DNA from: Dillenia suffruticosa
Lineage: Eukaryota; Streptophyta; Magnoliopsida; Dilleniales; Dilleniaceae
Assembly (NCBI GenBank): GCA_033439265.1
Contig: JAVTVX010000001.1
Span: 19,858,608-19,922,607 of the forward strand
DNA: 64,000 nucleotides
Direction: 5' to 3'
Position 1 is the first letter of the stretch. Each line of letters begins with the position of its first letter. This document shows, in pieces, positions 1 to 16,006 of the stretch. Both the position numbers and the translations under genes were made by a program. Under the pieces are notes generated by a model. That model saw nothing but the letters and a program-made list of their open reading frames with translations. It had not been told where the DNA came from and made no database searches.

Positions 1-928
1 TCCCAGATATTCTTGGTTCTTTTTTTTTTTTTTTGGTACGTAGGAGGATGGTCGGACTGACCTATAAAACAACGATAATCTCAGAAGAAGGGGAGTCTAA
101 CTCATATACTCTAGGGCTCTCATCTGTCCCTAATCTAGTATGTATATCTGTATAGGTATTACCTCTATGAACAAAAACCACTTGCTTCACTGACATATTA
201 AGAATAAATTCCTGACAATAAATTTCTAGCTACCATTCTTGGGTTTATATTTGCTGGAGTGTTTATGTTTTTTGTTCTGCCTTTGTGGTTTAGTGTTTTC
301 ACTTCCAACGAAAGAAAACAAAAATGTATTCCATTTATATAGTTTTCAGCTAAATTATGGGAAGGCTAAGTAGTGTGCCGATTAATTGACCTCACAAGCA
401 CACCTTATCCTCCCAAGAAAGTTGGTTTAGGACACTCCTTGTGCTGGGCTTCTTTTCCGCTTCTCAGGACACCCTAGGGTCATGTCCTCCTTCTGTGGTT
501 GGCGTGGAGTTGGGTTCTACCCTCTCTATCTCTCTCTCTTCTTTTTTTTTTCCTTCCTTCGTTCGCGCCTGAGGCCATCTTTTAAACCAAAAAAAGAAAA
601 GCTAAAAGACATGGTTATGTCGAGGAAAACAGGAACAATAAATTCTGTGAAAATATGGAACATACAGAAGTGGTATGAACTTGTGCCCCTTTGCACCTCA
701 AGTATTTCTGTGCTAGAAAATAAATTTTGGTTCTCATCTTTTAAATAATAATCAAAACAAACTTTATTAATATTGAAATACAAGAAACTAAACAATCCTT
801 TAGCCAACACATTGTTGAATTATTATTACTTAAAGTATACTTCAAATCAATGTTTATACACAAGCAATATAACAAAACAAATCAACCCCCAAGTCACATA
901 AATCCAACTTTCTGACATGTCACTGATT
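1..928. other. Intergenic, 3' flank of peroxidase pseudogene
   Basis: No supported gene. AT-rich spacer with a T-run near 20-34 and a pyrimidine-rich stretch at about 520-560. The part next to 929 is the expected 3'UTR side of the minus-strand peroxidase pseudogene. Short open frames here look random. Confidence 0.6.
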
Positions 929-2356
<1,428 letters not shown>

Positions 2357-2456
2357 TTTTGTTCAAATTTCAAAAGACCCAAGTGAACAAAGCACTACTA
2401 GTAATGCAATGAGGAGGCCAGGCAAGGCACACAGGGTAAGGCAAAGAGATAGTTTC

Positions 2457-2464
2457 TATTTATA
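2457..2464 (-). promoter_or_regulatory. TATA box of peroxidase pseudogene
   Basis: Read on the minus strand this is TATAAATA inside CTATAAATAG, about 100 bp upstream of the start codon at 2356. Spacing fits a plant core promoter. Inferred from sequence only. Confidence 0.5.
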
Positions 2465-3604
2465 GGCAAAGGACATGAAAGCAATGGAGGGCTATGAGTT
2501 TGGTGAGCGTGGCATTAAAAAATTGGCCTTGACTTGAACATGTCTTTTAACTTGTGTCTTTTTGTCAAAATATTCCTCAAGTTTTATGTATCGACGTGTC
2601 TAATCTCCATGAAGATGAACAAGTTAGACTAGAAATAAAGGTGACCAGTTTATCATTAATCCCCATAATTTATGGGTTTGATAAATTATTTGCAATGCTC
2701 CCTTATATTCATGTAAGTTTGACTAGTGATTCACTTGGTTGATAGAAGCCGTGGATCCATAGAAGGGAGAAATCGTGGCCATCATCTAAACCCTTATTTG
2801 ATTATTTAAAGCATTTAAGGGGTCAAAAGTCAAGCTCTTATCTATTAAATTAGTTCTCTTAAACAAAATTAGAGTGGAATGCATGGTGATTGAAATCCGT
2901 ACCAAGAAATCAAAGAACGTCTTAGGAAGTAAGGAGGCTTCCAGGCCAAGGCAGAGAGTGTCGGCGGACACAGATGTTTCTAAAATTTTAGGTAAAATTT
3001 CAAAAGTTGTAACTCAAAATATTTTTTACCGTGAAAATTTTGTAACTTTCACGTCTTAACACCTAATTCTCTAACAAACTTGTATCAAACTCAAATAGAG
3101 AAATTATGCTTATAAATCAAACCAACACACATATTAATATCGTGATGATACTTTATAAATTTTGGATTCAAATTTTTTATACGAAAAAACAGTCATTGAA
3201 AGAGTTCTGCTGAATTCAATCTAATTTAAACTGAATTTAATTAGATTTAATATATTTACTAGATACCCTGATTTATGAAAAGAAAATGATGCTTTGTGGT
3301 TAAACATGTAAGAGGTGATTTTTGGGGGGTAGGTATGGTCATAGCCAAGCAAAAGAAAAGTGTAAAAAATTGAAAAAATATCGACAGGTCGCATGAAGGG
3401 ATTTTAAAATCAGATACAACTTGCCATTGGCTGGCACGCATTATTAGAGATTGGGGACTGGCCAATCAGGAGAGAGTTGGATTGTTTAGATTCTTGATTT
3501 ATTTTTGACTTTTTTAGTTGTAAAACAAAAGCATTCTATTCTTGAATGATATAAATCATATTATGTTTACTTTTGACTTTCTACATTGAAGTCTTGCATT
3601 GAAA

Positions 3605-3638
<34 letters not shown>

Positions 3639-5549
3639 CCACCACCCCAACACTCTGCACTACTTGTCTTCTGATGTTTGAAGAGAAAAACCGTGGCCGT
3701 GTTTCGGAGCAAATAATAACATTCAAATCCTGGTCTCCAGGATACGCGATTACTCTTGGAACAGAAGTTCAAGTTTGGCATCATATCCACGGTGACTCGT
3801 TCTAACACAGAGACAGAGACAGACAAAAACAGAGAGAGAGAGAGAGAGAGAGAGCGCGCTGTGCCCATCCATAGACCCGACCAGGTTCGGTCGAACTATT
3901 AGTCCAAAAATTGAAGGTTTTCGGTTTCGGTTCAAAAATTAAAATTTATAATTTATAATTCGATTCTGATTCTTATTTTTAAAAGTCGGAACTAAAATCA
4001 GAATTAAAATCAATAGGAGAAAAATTGGTTTTTGACCGTTGCATAGTGCTCAATGCAATGGTCATTGTCATCTCTCAAGCTCGGATGGTAAGGAGAATAT
4101 AAATTCAAATGGAAAATGAAATACATGGCCTTTGATTCCTTTAAATCCAAAAAAGATACGAAGACAACTTAATTTATATAAATTATATGACTTGATTTGT
4201 GTAAATCAACTTTGAACTCATTTTCTTTTTTTCTTTTTTATTATAAAAATAAGGAATTAAATATGTAATATATTATAATTATAAAACAATATATTTTTCT
4301 TTTCATTTAATGATATAAAATTTATCTCATGATTTTAATTTCTTAAAATTAAAAGAGTTAAATTTCAGTTTTAAAAGATTCGAATCGAAATCGAACTAAT
4401 GAGAAACTGAACTGGAACCATCTATAAGTAGTTCGATTATGATTCCAATATAATATGAATTAGAACTGAAATCGATGGTTGTGAAACCATAGATAAACCA
4501 GTATCAAAATCGACAATTTTGAAAACGTGGTCAGGCCTACCCATACATGGTTCACCTTTTAAAAACGAAAAAAAGAGGTGAAGGCTGTATTTAAGTAAAT
4601 TTAATAGCGTCGCATGCAATCTGGAAAGATCGAACATTAAAAATATGATTGAATAATATAAGGTTGTATACAAGGTTATTGTTGCCCAATTATACATTTT
4701 TCTCTCACGATTACTTATTGGAGTAGGAGGTTATTTTGAATTCAATTGAGATAAACTCCCAGGGGAAAAGCACACAAAATCAAAGTTGCCGAACATCCAA
4801 TTTGACATCATGTCAGATTATATGGGACCCATGTTATTTGTTTTTATGATTTTTGGACATGATCTCTTGTGTGTAGGTGTGGTAATGAATTTTTGGCCAC
4901 TGACGTAGTTTCTGCATAGATTTTCATGTCCTAAAATTAACAAATTTTCCATAAATTGTGTTTAATAAGGTGAGAAATATCCCACAAGAATTTGGTTTGT
5001 AATATCAAATTTGAAAGCAACATCTGCTTGAAATTTGAATTTTGAAGGGTTTATTATTGTCTTGAGCAATCCAGTATTTTTTTAGGATTAAAAAAAATAT
5101 CTAAATTGTATTTGAAAATAGAATTTTCGATCACTTTTCTATTCATGAAAGATAATTTGATTAAATTTTAGATTCAAAATTTAGAAATTGAAAAGATTGG
5201 TTGTAAAAGTTATTTTTTTAAATAAACACTTACAGATACTCTAATTGGATCAATACTTTTAGTGGAAAAAAAAGGTGAGAAATATATCTCTCCCTTTCTC
5301 TCTCTCTCTCTCTCAACATAATCATAAGGATATCCCCATCCCTTTCATCTAAATTAAGTACCACAAAATCACTGTTCAAAATTAATAACTTCAATGCAAT
5401 GCACTTATTTAGAACAAGATGAAGCATCTCTGCCTATATCTCATAAACCCAAACTGGGATTATTCAAATTCAAGCTCACTAAAGAAGAAAAAAGAAAAGG
5501 AATGTAACGCAAAACACCCAACAAAAAACAAAGCAACAAAAACACCATT
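2465..5549. other. Spacer between the two tandem peroxidase genes
   Basis: No supported gene. Holds a (TC)n tract at about 3609-3638, a (GA)n tract at about 3829-3854 in the opposite sense, another (CT)n tract at about 5290-5314, and a possible MITE at 3872-4540 listed separately. The rest is AT-rich. The 3' flank of the intact peroxidase lies at 5400-5549. Confidence 0.6.
3872..4540. mobile_element. Possible hAT-like MITE (weak terminal inverted repeats)
   Basis: The left edge (about 3872-3887, AGACCCGACCAGGTT) and the inverted right edge (about 4524-4540, AGGCCTGACCACGTT) match at about 12 of 15 positions. The interior carries several short AACCGAAA/GATTCGAATCG-type motifs, common in plant hAT-derived non-autonomous elements. 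No transposase is present and no target duplication was established. Confidence 0.35.
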
Positions 5550-7882
<2,333 letters not shown>

Positions 7883-7930
7883 CTCTCTCTCCCTCCCCTT
7901 GAGTGCAGCATGCTCATTGCATTTCATGGC

Positions 7931-7938
7931 TATATATA
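7931..7938 (-). promoter_or_regulatory. TATA box of intact peroxidase gene
   Basis: TATATATA on the minus strand, about 50 bp upstream of the start codon at 7882. This spacing leaves a short 5'UTR and rules against starting translation further upstream. Confidence 0.6.
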
Positions 7939-9540
7939 GGGCCCAATGACACAAGAACCTCGAGCCACGCGTGGAATAGTTCAACATAAAACCAGCTAAA
8001 CAACATTATAGTGACAGAATTTCATGGTGAGTGTATATTAGTCAATCAGGTATTGATTGATCTAGACTTTATAAAAATGATGGTAGGTTGTTATGAATTA
8101 ATTGGCAAGTTTGACAATATGATGTTGATCAGAATCCTAACCTTTAGTAGAATGATTCTAATTGGATCCTTAGTTAAGAAGGTACTAGATAACTCATGAG
8201 GGCCTCCAGATAACTCATCACCACATAGTCAATGAAATGCTCAATAATTGCAAAACCCATTTTTTTTGGGTATCTAATATTGTTATTCATAATCATATCC
8301 TGACTAATCCGATTTGAGCGTTTCTAAAGGTCCTATTTAGAGAGTGATTCTCACGAGATAATTTTTTTTTCATTTTCAAATATCAATTTCTTGACTTTAT
8401 TAAGAGATATAACATCCTATCCTACAAAACCTTTCATGCAATCTGTGGTACCCCGTTGTCCAAGTGTTAGCTATCCTAGTGTCCACTTGATGTAACTTCG
8501 ATCACAGTTCTCATACTAGATTATTTTCGACTTTCATCTTAGAACAAAAGTAACACAGGATAGCTAGTTTAGCCGGAGATAGATACGTCTTTAAAAAATA
8601 TCTATATTTCGAATGTGAGTATATCTGCATGGCGTGCGTAGTTTATAGACCCCTCAGCATCGATACATGTTTGAAGGCAGTATATGATTATCTTGGTATA
8701 TTAACATTAAAGAGAGAAATTCTTTAGTTGGTCTTGGTTGCTTGAACTAATATTTCCCAGCAAAATATGATACTGAAATACTTGAAAGAGAAAAATCAAA
8801 GAAGAGGGATTTTCATGCATTTAAAGAATCAAAGTGTTTAGTTGGATCCACTCAACCACTCTACTCTAGAAGGATAATCCCGTAGACCAAAAAACAAATA
8901 AGATGGTGACATTAAATTTGACCATTTATGTATTAAATCTGAGTAGTAAACAGCTGTCAATCAGATTTGGATTTCATTTAGATTCAGTTTATTTAATCTA
9001 CACATATACAAAATAATATCATTAACTTAAAAAAAATGAAAGAAAAGAATTTGATTTCTATCTTAAATATTATATATATATATATTTTTAATTAATGGAC
9101 AGTCGGTTTAGTGGGATCAGATGTTAGATCTTTTAATCAATTCTCGAATATAAAATTTAAAAATAAAAAAAAAATTATATTTAAAAAATTATTGAGTCAT
9201 TGCAAACTCTCGTATCAACGGTTGATGGGTATTGGGAAGGAGGGTGTCTTCCTAGATCCCCTCGACTAATTTTGAATTACTTCTTTCTTAACCTTAAACT
9301 AAAACAGTTGGTTATGACTTTTTCCCAGGGGATCTAGGCTTGACTGGGTTTTGAGGTTCGCAATATGAAATTCATAGTATGTCTTTTGTGCCAATTATAA
9401 CATGTCATTAACGTGGAGTGTTTGACCGGAAGACAACCTAAAACACGCCGTTGAAAAAAACAAGGATCAATGAAAGCTAGCAATTATCCTTTGTTTCCAA
9501 AATGGTTACTAGCTCCTTTCCACTTTAAGAGTCGGTCCAA

Positions 9541-9575
9541 GGTGTTAGGTGTTAGGTGTTAGGTGTTAGGTGTTG
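9541..9575 (+). repeat. (GGTGTTA)5 heptamer tandem repeat
   Basis: Five direct copies of a seven-base unit, the last slightly altered. The unit length equals the plant telomere repeat (TTTAGGG), but the sequence differs, so this is a plain minisatellite and not an interstitial telomere. Confidence 0.85.
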
Positions 9576-10798
9576 GTACAAAAATTAATAAATATATTTT
9601 ATAATATTAACTATAAAATTTTTTACTAGACTACCCTAGTAGCATTTGAGAATGAAGAGATTTTTAAAAAAGAAAAATTGAAAAATACATTTATTGTTAA
9701 ATAAAGGTAAAATTAGGGAAAAAAGAGAGACATAATTTATTCTTTATTATAATACAAAAATGACACTTAAAATGAAATGAAATTGTATTTTCAAAGGGCA
9801 CTTGAAAGGTTTTTGGTTAAGTGGGGTGGGGTGAATTTGATTGTTACCTGATTCGAATTTGAGATATTTAAGAGAAATGAGGATGATGTCAATTAAGTTA
9901 TTAGTTATTATTGGTTTTTATTTTTTTTTTAATATCGCTATGAAGGTGTCATTACTTTGTTAGGTGAGTCTGTGGTAGGATTTTATCGAATGTCAAATAC
10001 AATTGCAAAATTGTTTACATTTTGAACGACTTTTGTTTTTTGTATTTTGTTTTTATAAATCACTGATATCCGATAGTGACATTGATTTGACCATTGATTT
10101 AAATTGAGCTTGATTCTTAAAGGATAAAATTTTTCTAGTGTCAGTTATATAAAAAACTCGAATTCAAAATTTTATTTAAAAAATATTAATGTTCAATTAC
10201 TAGATTAACTGGATGATGATTTTCTTGTGAAAATATAACGGTAACAGTAGGATGTGGGTGAAATCCATGCATTCTACAGTCTCCGCAAAACGAGCAATGA
10301 GACTCTACTACTGCACGCGGCTCACCACCCACTTAAGACCTTAAACATTACACTGTAATCTCCCTTATTTTAGACACAATGTTGTCAATGGAGGTGATTC
10401 TCTGGGTTCACACGTATGATCCAAAGGTCAGGCATGGGAATTAGGTATCATAGCCTTGTCATATATGAGTTGTTTGAATAAGATTTTAAAATAATGGTCG
10501 GTTTTGAATCCCTTTCGTAGAGATAAGCTGAGAGACAGAATCAAAAATAAAGAATTCTTTATATTTTTGTCGGTCGGATACATTAAATAAAATGAGTATT
10601 TATATAAATTCGGAATATGTATCTCTTAAAAAAATAAAAGAAAACTCTAAAATCAAGTTAATTAAATATTTTTTCAAATTTATAATATATCAATATATAG
10701 TAAAATATACGTTTGATATATTGTGACATCTATGATAACAAAACTTTATATATATAAAAATATTTTGATAATGACAATGAAGGGTGAGAGAACGGCTG

Positions 10799-10800
<2 letters not shown>

Positions 10801-10844
<44 letters not shown>
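10801..10844. repeat. (AT)22 microsatellite
   Basis: Perfect AT dinucleotide run of 44 bp, likely polymorphic in length. Confidence 0.95.
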
Positions 10845-10847
<3 letters not shown>

Positions 10848-10995
10848 AACATCTTCAATTGATCATTTCAATCGAAATTATATTATTCTTTTGGGCATCA
10901 CTAGGATGAATGCAACTCGAGAAAGATCTTGAATGCCTTCTCCATTTTCAAGTATCTTAGATACCCTCTCTTGTCAAACATTGCTTATACAAACT

Positions 10996-11563
10996 TCATG
11001 GATATCCTGCAGCCAAACAGGTCTCCCAAAAGAGCCCGTTGTCCATTTCATCCATGTCTTCCCTTCTCAAATCATTACCCTGACAAACACTTGTTTCTTC
11101 TTGATTCCTAGTTGACACAACCAGCAATCCACAAGAGCCTTTCTCATCACCAAAATCATTTTCAGTGATGATGCCAAAACCATGATCTTGAGCCTTTCCA
11201 TTGACATCTTGATGATCAAAACCAGCTAGCATCTCACTCGAATCACAGCTGCAAGACTGGGCATCATTCTCATGACTATCTACCCACCATGGAAGATCAT
11301 TAGACTTGTTAGAGTCTAACTCTGAATCCCCAATACACTCGAACGCCAAAAATGGACACACATCCCTCTGCAAACCCTCCATTCCATGGCTTGATTACAT
11401 ATACACATATATATAGCTTGAAAATTTTGTTCTGGCCAAGGATTTCTCTCTTCTCATCATGGTACAAGAAGGCTGTTGGATCATTTGACACTATTATTTG
11501 GTGGGGGATCTTGTCAACCATCCATTTCAACCTATCCTGTCCTTGTGGAAGTCTCTTTCTTTT
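10996..11563 (-). CDS. Uncharacterised small acidic plant protein (gene model incomplete)
   Basis: Two coding-looking stretches overlap in different minus-strand frames. The downstream one (10996-11382) could encode 128 residues from MEGLQRDVCPFLAFE to CLAAGYP. It is acidic, rich in Asp, Glu, Ser and Cys, and includes PWWVD. The upstream one starts after a strong polypyrimidine/TAG acceptor at 11564 and reads KRKRLPQGQDRLKWMVDKIP and on through FLYHDEKREILGQ, which has the composition of real protein. I could not find a clean donor/acceptor pair joining the two, and no first exon is evident further upstream. The downstream part may be translated from its own ATG, or the two may be consecutive exons of one gene. 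I do not recognise the family and assign no function. Confidence 0.5.
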
Positions 11564-11665
11564 CTAGGAAAAAAAAAGATAACATTATGTGTAGAGCTAG
11601 ATTTTCTTATTTCAAAGGTTGGTTGCCTTGAACCTTAACATTACTAATTTTAATTAAAGTTGGTT

Positions 11666-11704
<39 letters not shown>

Positions 11705-12950
11705 TAGTTAGTCTTTGGAGAATGGGCCGCCACTAGTTTTAGGTTCTGCCGACACCCCAAGAAAATTATCAAAATTACTACATTAATTCATCACGAGTGA
11801 CGTATGGTTTTGAGTTGGTTTGTGAGAAAATTAATGCTTATCTCACGTTCACAAAATAATAAAATTAATCAAAGAAAACAAGTATCGAAATTTGCCGACG
11901 GTTCATCTCGGCTCAAATTAAATTTAATTATGTTTAATATAATTACAGAATATCGTTATTTTATTCAAAAACATTAATAATGCCTTATTTGTTTTAAACA
12001 TATTCTAAATTTATCATAAACCTTTAGTATTAATTATTATTTTTTATAAATTATTGAGTATTTATGTTAAATCGATTAAATCTGAATCAAGAACAATTGC
12101 ATTTTTATGACACTGAACTTTGACATATTTTATCCATATTACACCCAAATCAGATCGGATCAACTCTCAACTCATATATTTTACGAGTTGATTCATAAAT
12201 TAAATTGTTCATACAATCAATCTGTACAAACTTATGAATCAATAGTGGGTTGACCTACAATCCGGGTTGACCTACAATACAATACTTTTACAAAAGTATG
12301 TAGTTATTATAACTTCTTTTAATTCTCGTATTGACTTTTGTTATATTAAAAAAACTTAAAACTAAACGAAAAAAATACCATCCCAATACGGGTCATGATC
12401 CCTTCTTTCCCGTTAAAAAAATGAAAAGTCTCAAAAGATCGGAGAACATGTTAGATAATATAACATAGATTTATAAAGAAAAATTTTAATCAATTTCTCA
12501 ATAACGATATCATCATCTTATTTCTCTAAAAAAAATAAAATGGAGAGAGTATAAGGAAAATTATATACAAAATATGTTTTATAAATAATATTTGGAAAAA
12601 AATCTTTTCATTAATAAAAATAAATTTAGAGTAACGGAAAATTTTTTATTTTATAATATTTATAAAATATGATTTATAATTCAAAATTAAAATATATATT
12701 ATCTTTTAAAAATATTGTGATTAATATTTTATATTTAAAAAATATAAATATATATATTTTTATATTTTAAAATAATAAATGAATTAATGATTCAATAATT
12801 TAATTTAACCGGTTAAATCACATATTTCAAAACATGAGGCGGTTCGGATTTGATAGTGCTATTATCTCTGAACTGTTCCGAGGTGTTGCTTGAGATATCA
12901 ATGCCTTATTATTATTTAAAAGGAAATCTCATCTCTTATCGTGAATTTCT
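11564..12950. other. Intergenic between unknown gene and U1C
   Basis: No supported gene. A (GA)n tract lies at about 11668-11698. At about 12246-12281 a motif GGGTTGACCTACAAT is repeated in tandem. The stretch 12400-12800 is extremely AT-rich. Confidence 0.6.
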
Positions 12951-13004
12951 GACGATCCAACGAAGGGGAACTCTCTTCGTTTCTCAAAAGCCCTAATTTT
13001 CTTC

Positions 13005-13132
13005 ATCGCCTCTCTCTCTCTTTCTCTAGAGTAGATCAAGATCGAGCGTCATCAAACTGCATGTAAAGGCTTCTCTTCTCTTCTCTTCTCTTCTCTGCTG
13101 TGTGCATCGCCTTCTCTCTCTCTCTTTCTCTT
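13005..13132 (+). repeat. Pyrimidine-rich 5' leader of U1C gene with (TTCTC)n run
   Basis: CT-rich leader with five or so direct copies of TTCTC around 13075-13096, followed by more CT dinucleotides. It lies between the probable transcription start and the U1C start codon. Pyrimidine-rich leaders are frequent in plant housekeeping genes. Confidence 0.55.
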
Positions 13133-13332
13133 TCTAGATATCTCTCAGCATCGAGAAGATTCGTGACTCTGCTTCCGGAATCGAGATCGTCGGTTCTGAT
13201 GGCGGTGGAGTTGTTTCTTTGAGCAGACTCGACTAGGGCTTTTCTCAGACTTCAATTCAACTTCTCACCTTTGATAAAACACTAAATCTTTGTGCAGGTT
13301 ATAGGTTCTTCAAGAATACCATCCGTTGAACA

Positions 13333-15600
13333 ATGCCTCGGTAATGGAGTGTCTGATAGATCAATTTTTAGTTTCCTTGTCTGTTTGAATTTTTATTGAT
13401 TCTTAGCTCATTTGATTCTTAGGTATTATTGTGACTACTGCGACACTTACTTAACTCATGACTCTGTAAGTCTCTCTCTCTCTCTCAATTTTAGGCATCA
13501 GTTTGAGGTTGAGCTGGATTTTTCTATGCACTTTATTTTCATGGTTGTCTTGAAAAGTGAGAATTTGATTTCCCTCGATTTGTAATTTGAGATGGAATTT
13601 CATAACAGGGCAGAGATAGACCTCAGTTGTGTTATGCTTGCAACTCTCTACATCTGCCAGCTTTCGGGCATTTTTATGTCCTAGTGTTCCTTTATCTTGG
13701 CCTCTTCAGAATCTTGTTTAACTTATTTGATAAATACTATGTTGCACGCATACTCCTAGAAATTAGTATGTTTGAGGTTCAGATTTTATGAATTTTTATC
13801 ATAAATTGACTTGTCTGTTTGCTATGTAGAATAAATGTAATTTTGGCTCAATAATGTTTCATGCAAATAATGTAGTGTTAAATCATCTTTGTACTTTTCT
13901 TTTTTTCAAATGTTACTCACTCTTTTCTTTTTAATTCTGTAGCCTTCAGTCCGAAAGCAACACAATGCAGGCTACAAGCACAAGGTACATATGTCTTTAA
14001 ATTTCTGATGAACATTTAGTAAAATCCTATAAAAAAAAAGTAGCAATTTTGAGATATTGCTGGACTTCAACTTGGTTATAGAACATCTGTTTGGTGCATG
14101 ATTCAAACTGTCGATTTTTTTTTTTTTTTATTGTTAAGGATCATCTTATGGTGATTCAAGGCATGAGAAATGAATTCTTTATCATTTATGTATCTATGAT
14201 GAATATTCCACACTGTACTTTATGCTGATTGCATATGCTAGGCAAATGTAAGGACCTATTATCAGCAGTTTGAAGAGCAGCAGACTCAAAGTTTAATCGA
14301 TCAGAGAATTAAGGAGCACATTGGACAAGCTGCAGCTTTTCAGCAAGTTGGTGCTGCTTATGGTCAACTTGCTGCATTGCCAGGGCAAAGGCCTCGCCTT
14401 CCTGTTCTTCCAATGCCTGTGCTGCCTGTTCCTGGTGCTGCACCCACACCCTTGGTCCCAGGAATCAGGCCTCCTGTCTTGCCTAGACCTATTCCTGGCA
14501 TGCCAGGTAAGGACGACGACTGTATATGTAGTTGTCATGTTCATTGGCACTCTACGGCCTTTGTGCTAATTTTATATGGTGCTGTAATGTGGTTACATAG
14601 GCATAGTAAAAGTTGTGAGCAGCATTACTTTTCTTAGTGGTAGATGCAAGAATATCTGTTTCTTGTTTGGATAAGCATAGAACCTTCTCATAGCCTAGAA
14701 GTACTTCATTCTTAGCAATTTATTAGTTTTTGGAGTAAATAATCAAGATTTGTCAGGACCATGTCATGAGTCGTAAAGGAGAATAGAGCTTTTGTCTTGG
14801 TGATCTTGTTGGATTTTATGTGTAATTTACAGCAGCTGACAGCCATGAACAAGTAAAGCCATCTGAACAAAATGTCATTACTGCAAGCAGGGCATCTCCT
14901 TAAGATATGATAATGTGAAATTTATGATTCCGTATCTGCAAGAGTCCATGTGTTGTATTTGCATACTTAAACATGTTTGCAAGAGCAAGAAATAGTTTCA
15001 CATGCTTTTGCTCCTTAAAAACACTAACCAACCTTTCCATAATTTTACCATAATCAATGTCTAACCCAAGGATTTCCATTTGAACTAGCAACGGTAGAAA
15101 TATAACAAGAGGGAGTGGGATAGAAAAGAGGATACTGATCATTTTGTTGAGTCTTTTCAGGTTAGTAACTAGAAAATGCTGGAGACTTCTTTGTAATTTC
15201 ATGGTGCTAATTTGCAGTTTTTCTCATAGTTGATAGTCGGACCTTTTTTTGGCTACATGTTCACGAATCATTTGGCCTTATCTATCTTCATGTTTCTTCA
15301 GTTAAAAGTATCGAGCTAGTTACTATTTTTCTTTCCACAGGTTATGCTGCCGTTCCAACAATGCCTCCTAGTGTGGCACCACCAGGTGCTCCTGTTGCAC
15401 CCATGCAAGTCAATGGTCTGCCAAGGCCCCCAGCAGTTCCTGGGGGATTACCAGTTCCCAGCTCTAATGGCGCCCCCTCTACGGTTCCCCAAATAGTCTA
15501 TCAAGGCAATCCAACTGCACCAACAGCAAGTGCTCCTCCTTCAGCTACTGCTTCTGCTGATAGTTTTCCTTATGCACAAGCACCTGATACCACACATTGA
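13333..15600 (+). CDS. U1C: U1 small nuclear ribonucleoprotein C (U1-C)
   Basis: Five coding exons: 13333-13340, 13423-13465, 13943-13984, 14242-14506 and 15341-15600, giving 205 residues with every junction in frame. U1-C is a core protein of the U1 snRNP and helps the particle recognise 5' splice sites in the nucleus. The N-terminus MPRYYCDYCDTYLTHDS is near-identical to the conserved U1-type C2H2 zinc finger, with ligands Cys6, Cys9, His24 and His30, followed by KHKANVRTYYQQFEEQQTQS. The remainder is Pro/Gly/Ala/Met-rich (PGQRPRLPVLP and so on), as in plant U1-C. The first coding exon contributes only eight bases, which makes it easy to miss in automatic annotation. Intron 4 (14507-15340) is the longest. 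The 3'UTR appears to carry a further intron (15614-16006). Confidence 0.95.
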
Positions 15601-15613
15601 TTTTCTGAAGATG

Positions 15614-16006
15614 GTACGTTACTTAACGTATGATTCTGCATTTTAGGGAAGATAGCTTGTCTAAGCTACTTCATGTCTAGTTTACTGAGGTAGTCTCTTC
15701 TACCTACCCTAGTTCAAACACAAAAATGGAAGGAACAAAACTGTAAACAAAGACTATCCGAGAGCAGAGGCATTGTTCTTTTGCATCTTCTAAACAAATC
15801 ATATGTACAAATTGTGAATTGCTTGATGAGGCTGGTTGAATTTTCCTTCATTGCCTTAATTCTTGATTTTAGATTTCCTATTTCTATTACCCTTGTGACG
15901 GTTGATTACTCCCATGTTATTCAATGACCTCGCCCTTTATTTGAGGACTACAATAGCAATGAAAACAGAGGCATTAACACTGATAACATGTTTTCTTTTC
16001 TTACAG
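15614..16006 (+). other. Probable 3'UTR intron of U1C gene
   Basis: GATG followed by the donor GTACGT begins 14 bases after the stop codon, and a strong acceptor TTTTCTTTTCTTACAG ends at 16006. The intron is AT/T-rich like its neighbours. Because the donor is so close to the stop codon, it should not trigger nonsense-mediated decay. Splicing is inferred from consensus only. Confidence 0.5.

Larger units (their letters stand above)
7943..10995. other. Intergenic, AT-rich
   Basis: No supported gene. It contains a (GGTGTTA)5 minisatellite at 9541-9575, several T-runs and A-runs, and a perfect AT dinucleotide tract at 10801-10844. Remaining open frames are short and show no recognisable domain. 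Confidence 0.6.

Noticed and set aside
7883..7987. Upstream in-frame ATGs of the intact peroxidase
   Set aside because: They would put about 35 residues before the signal peptide, and the TATA box lies within this extension.
9541..9575. Interstitial telomere repeat
   Set aside because: Unit is GGTGTTA rather than TTTAGGG or a usual plant variant.
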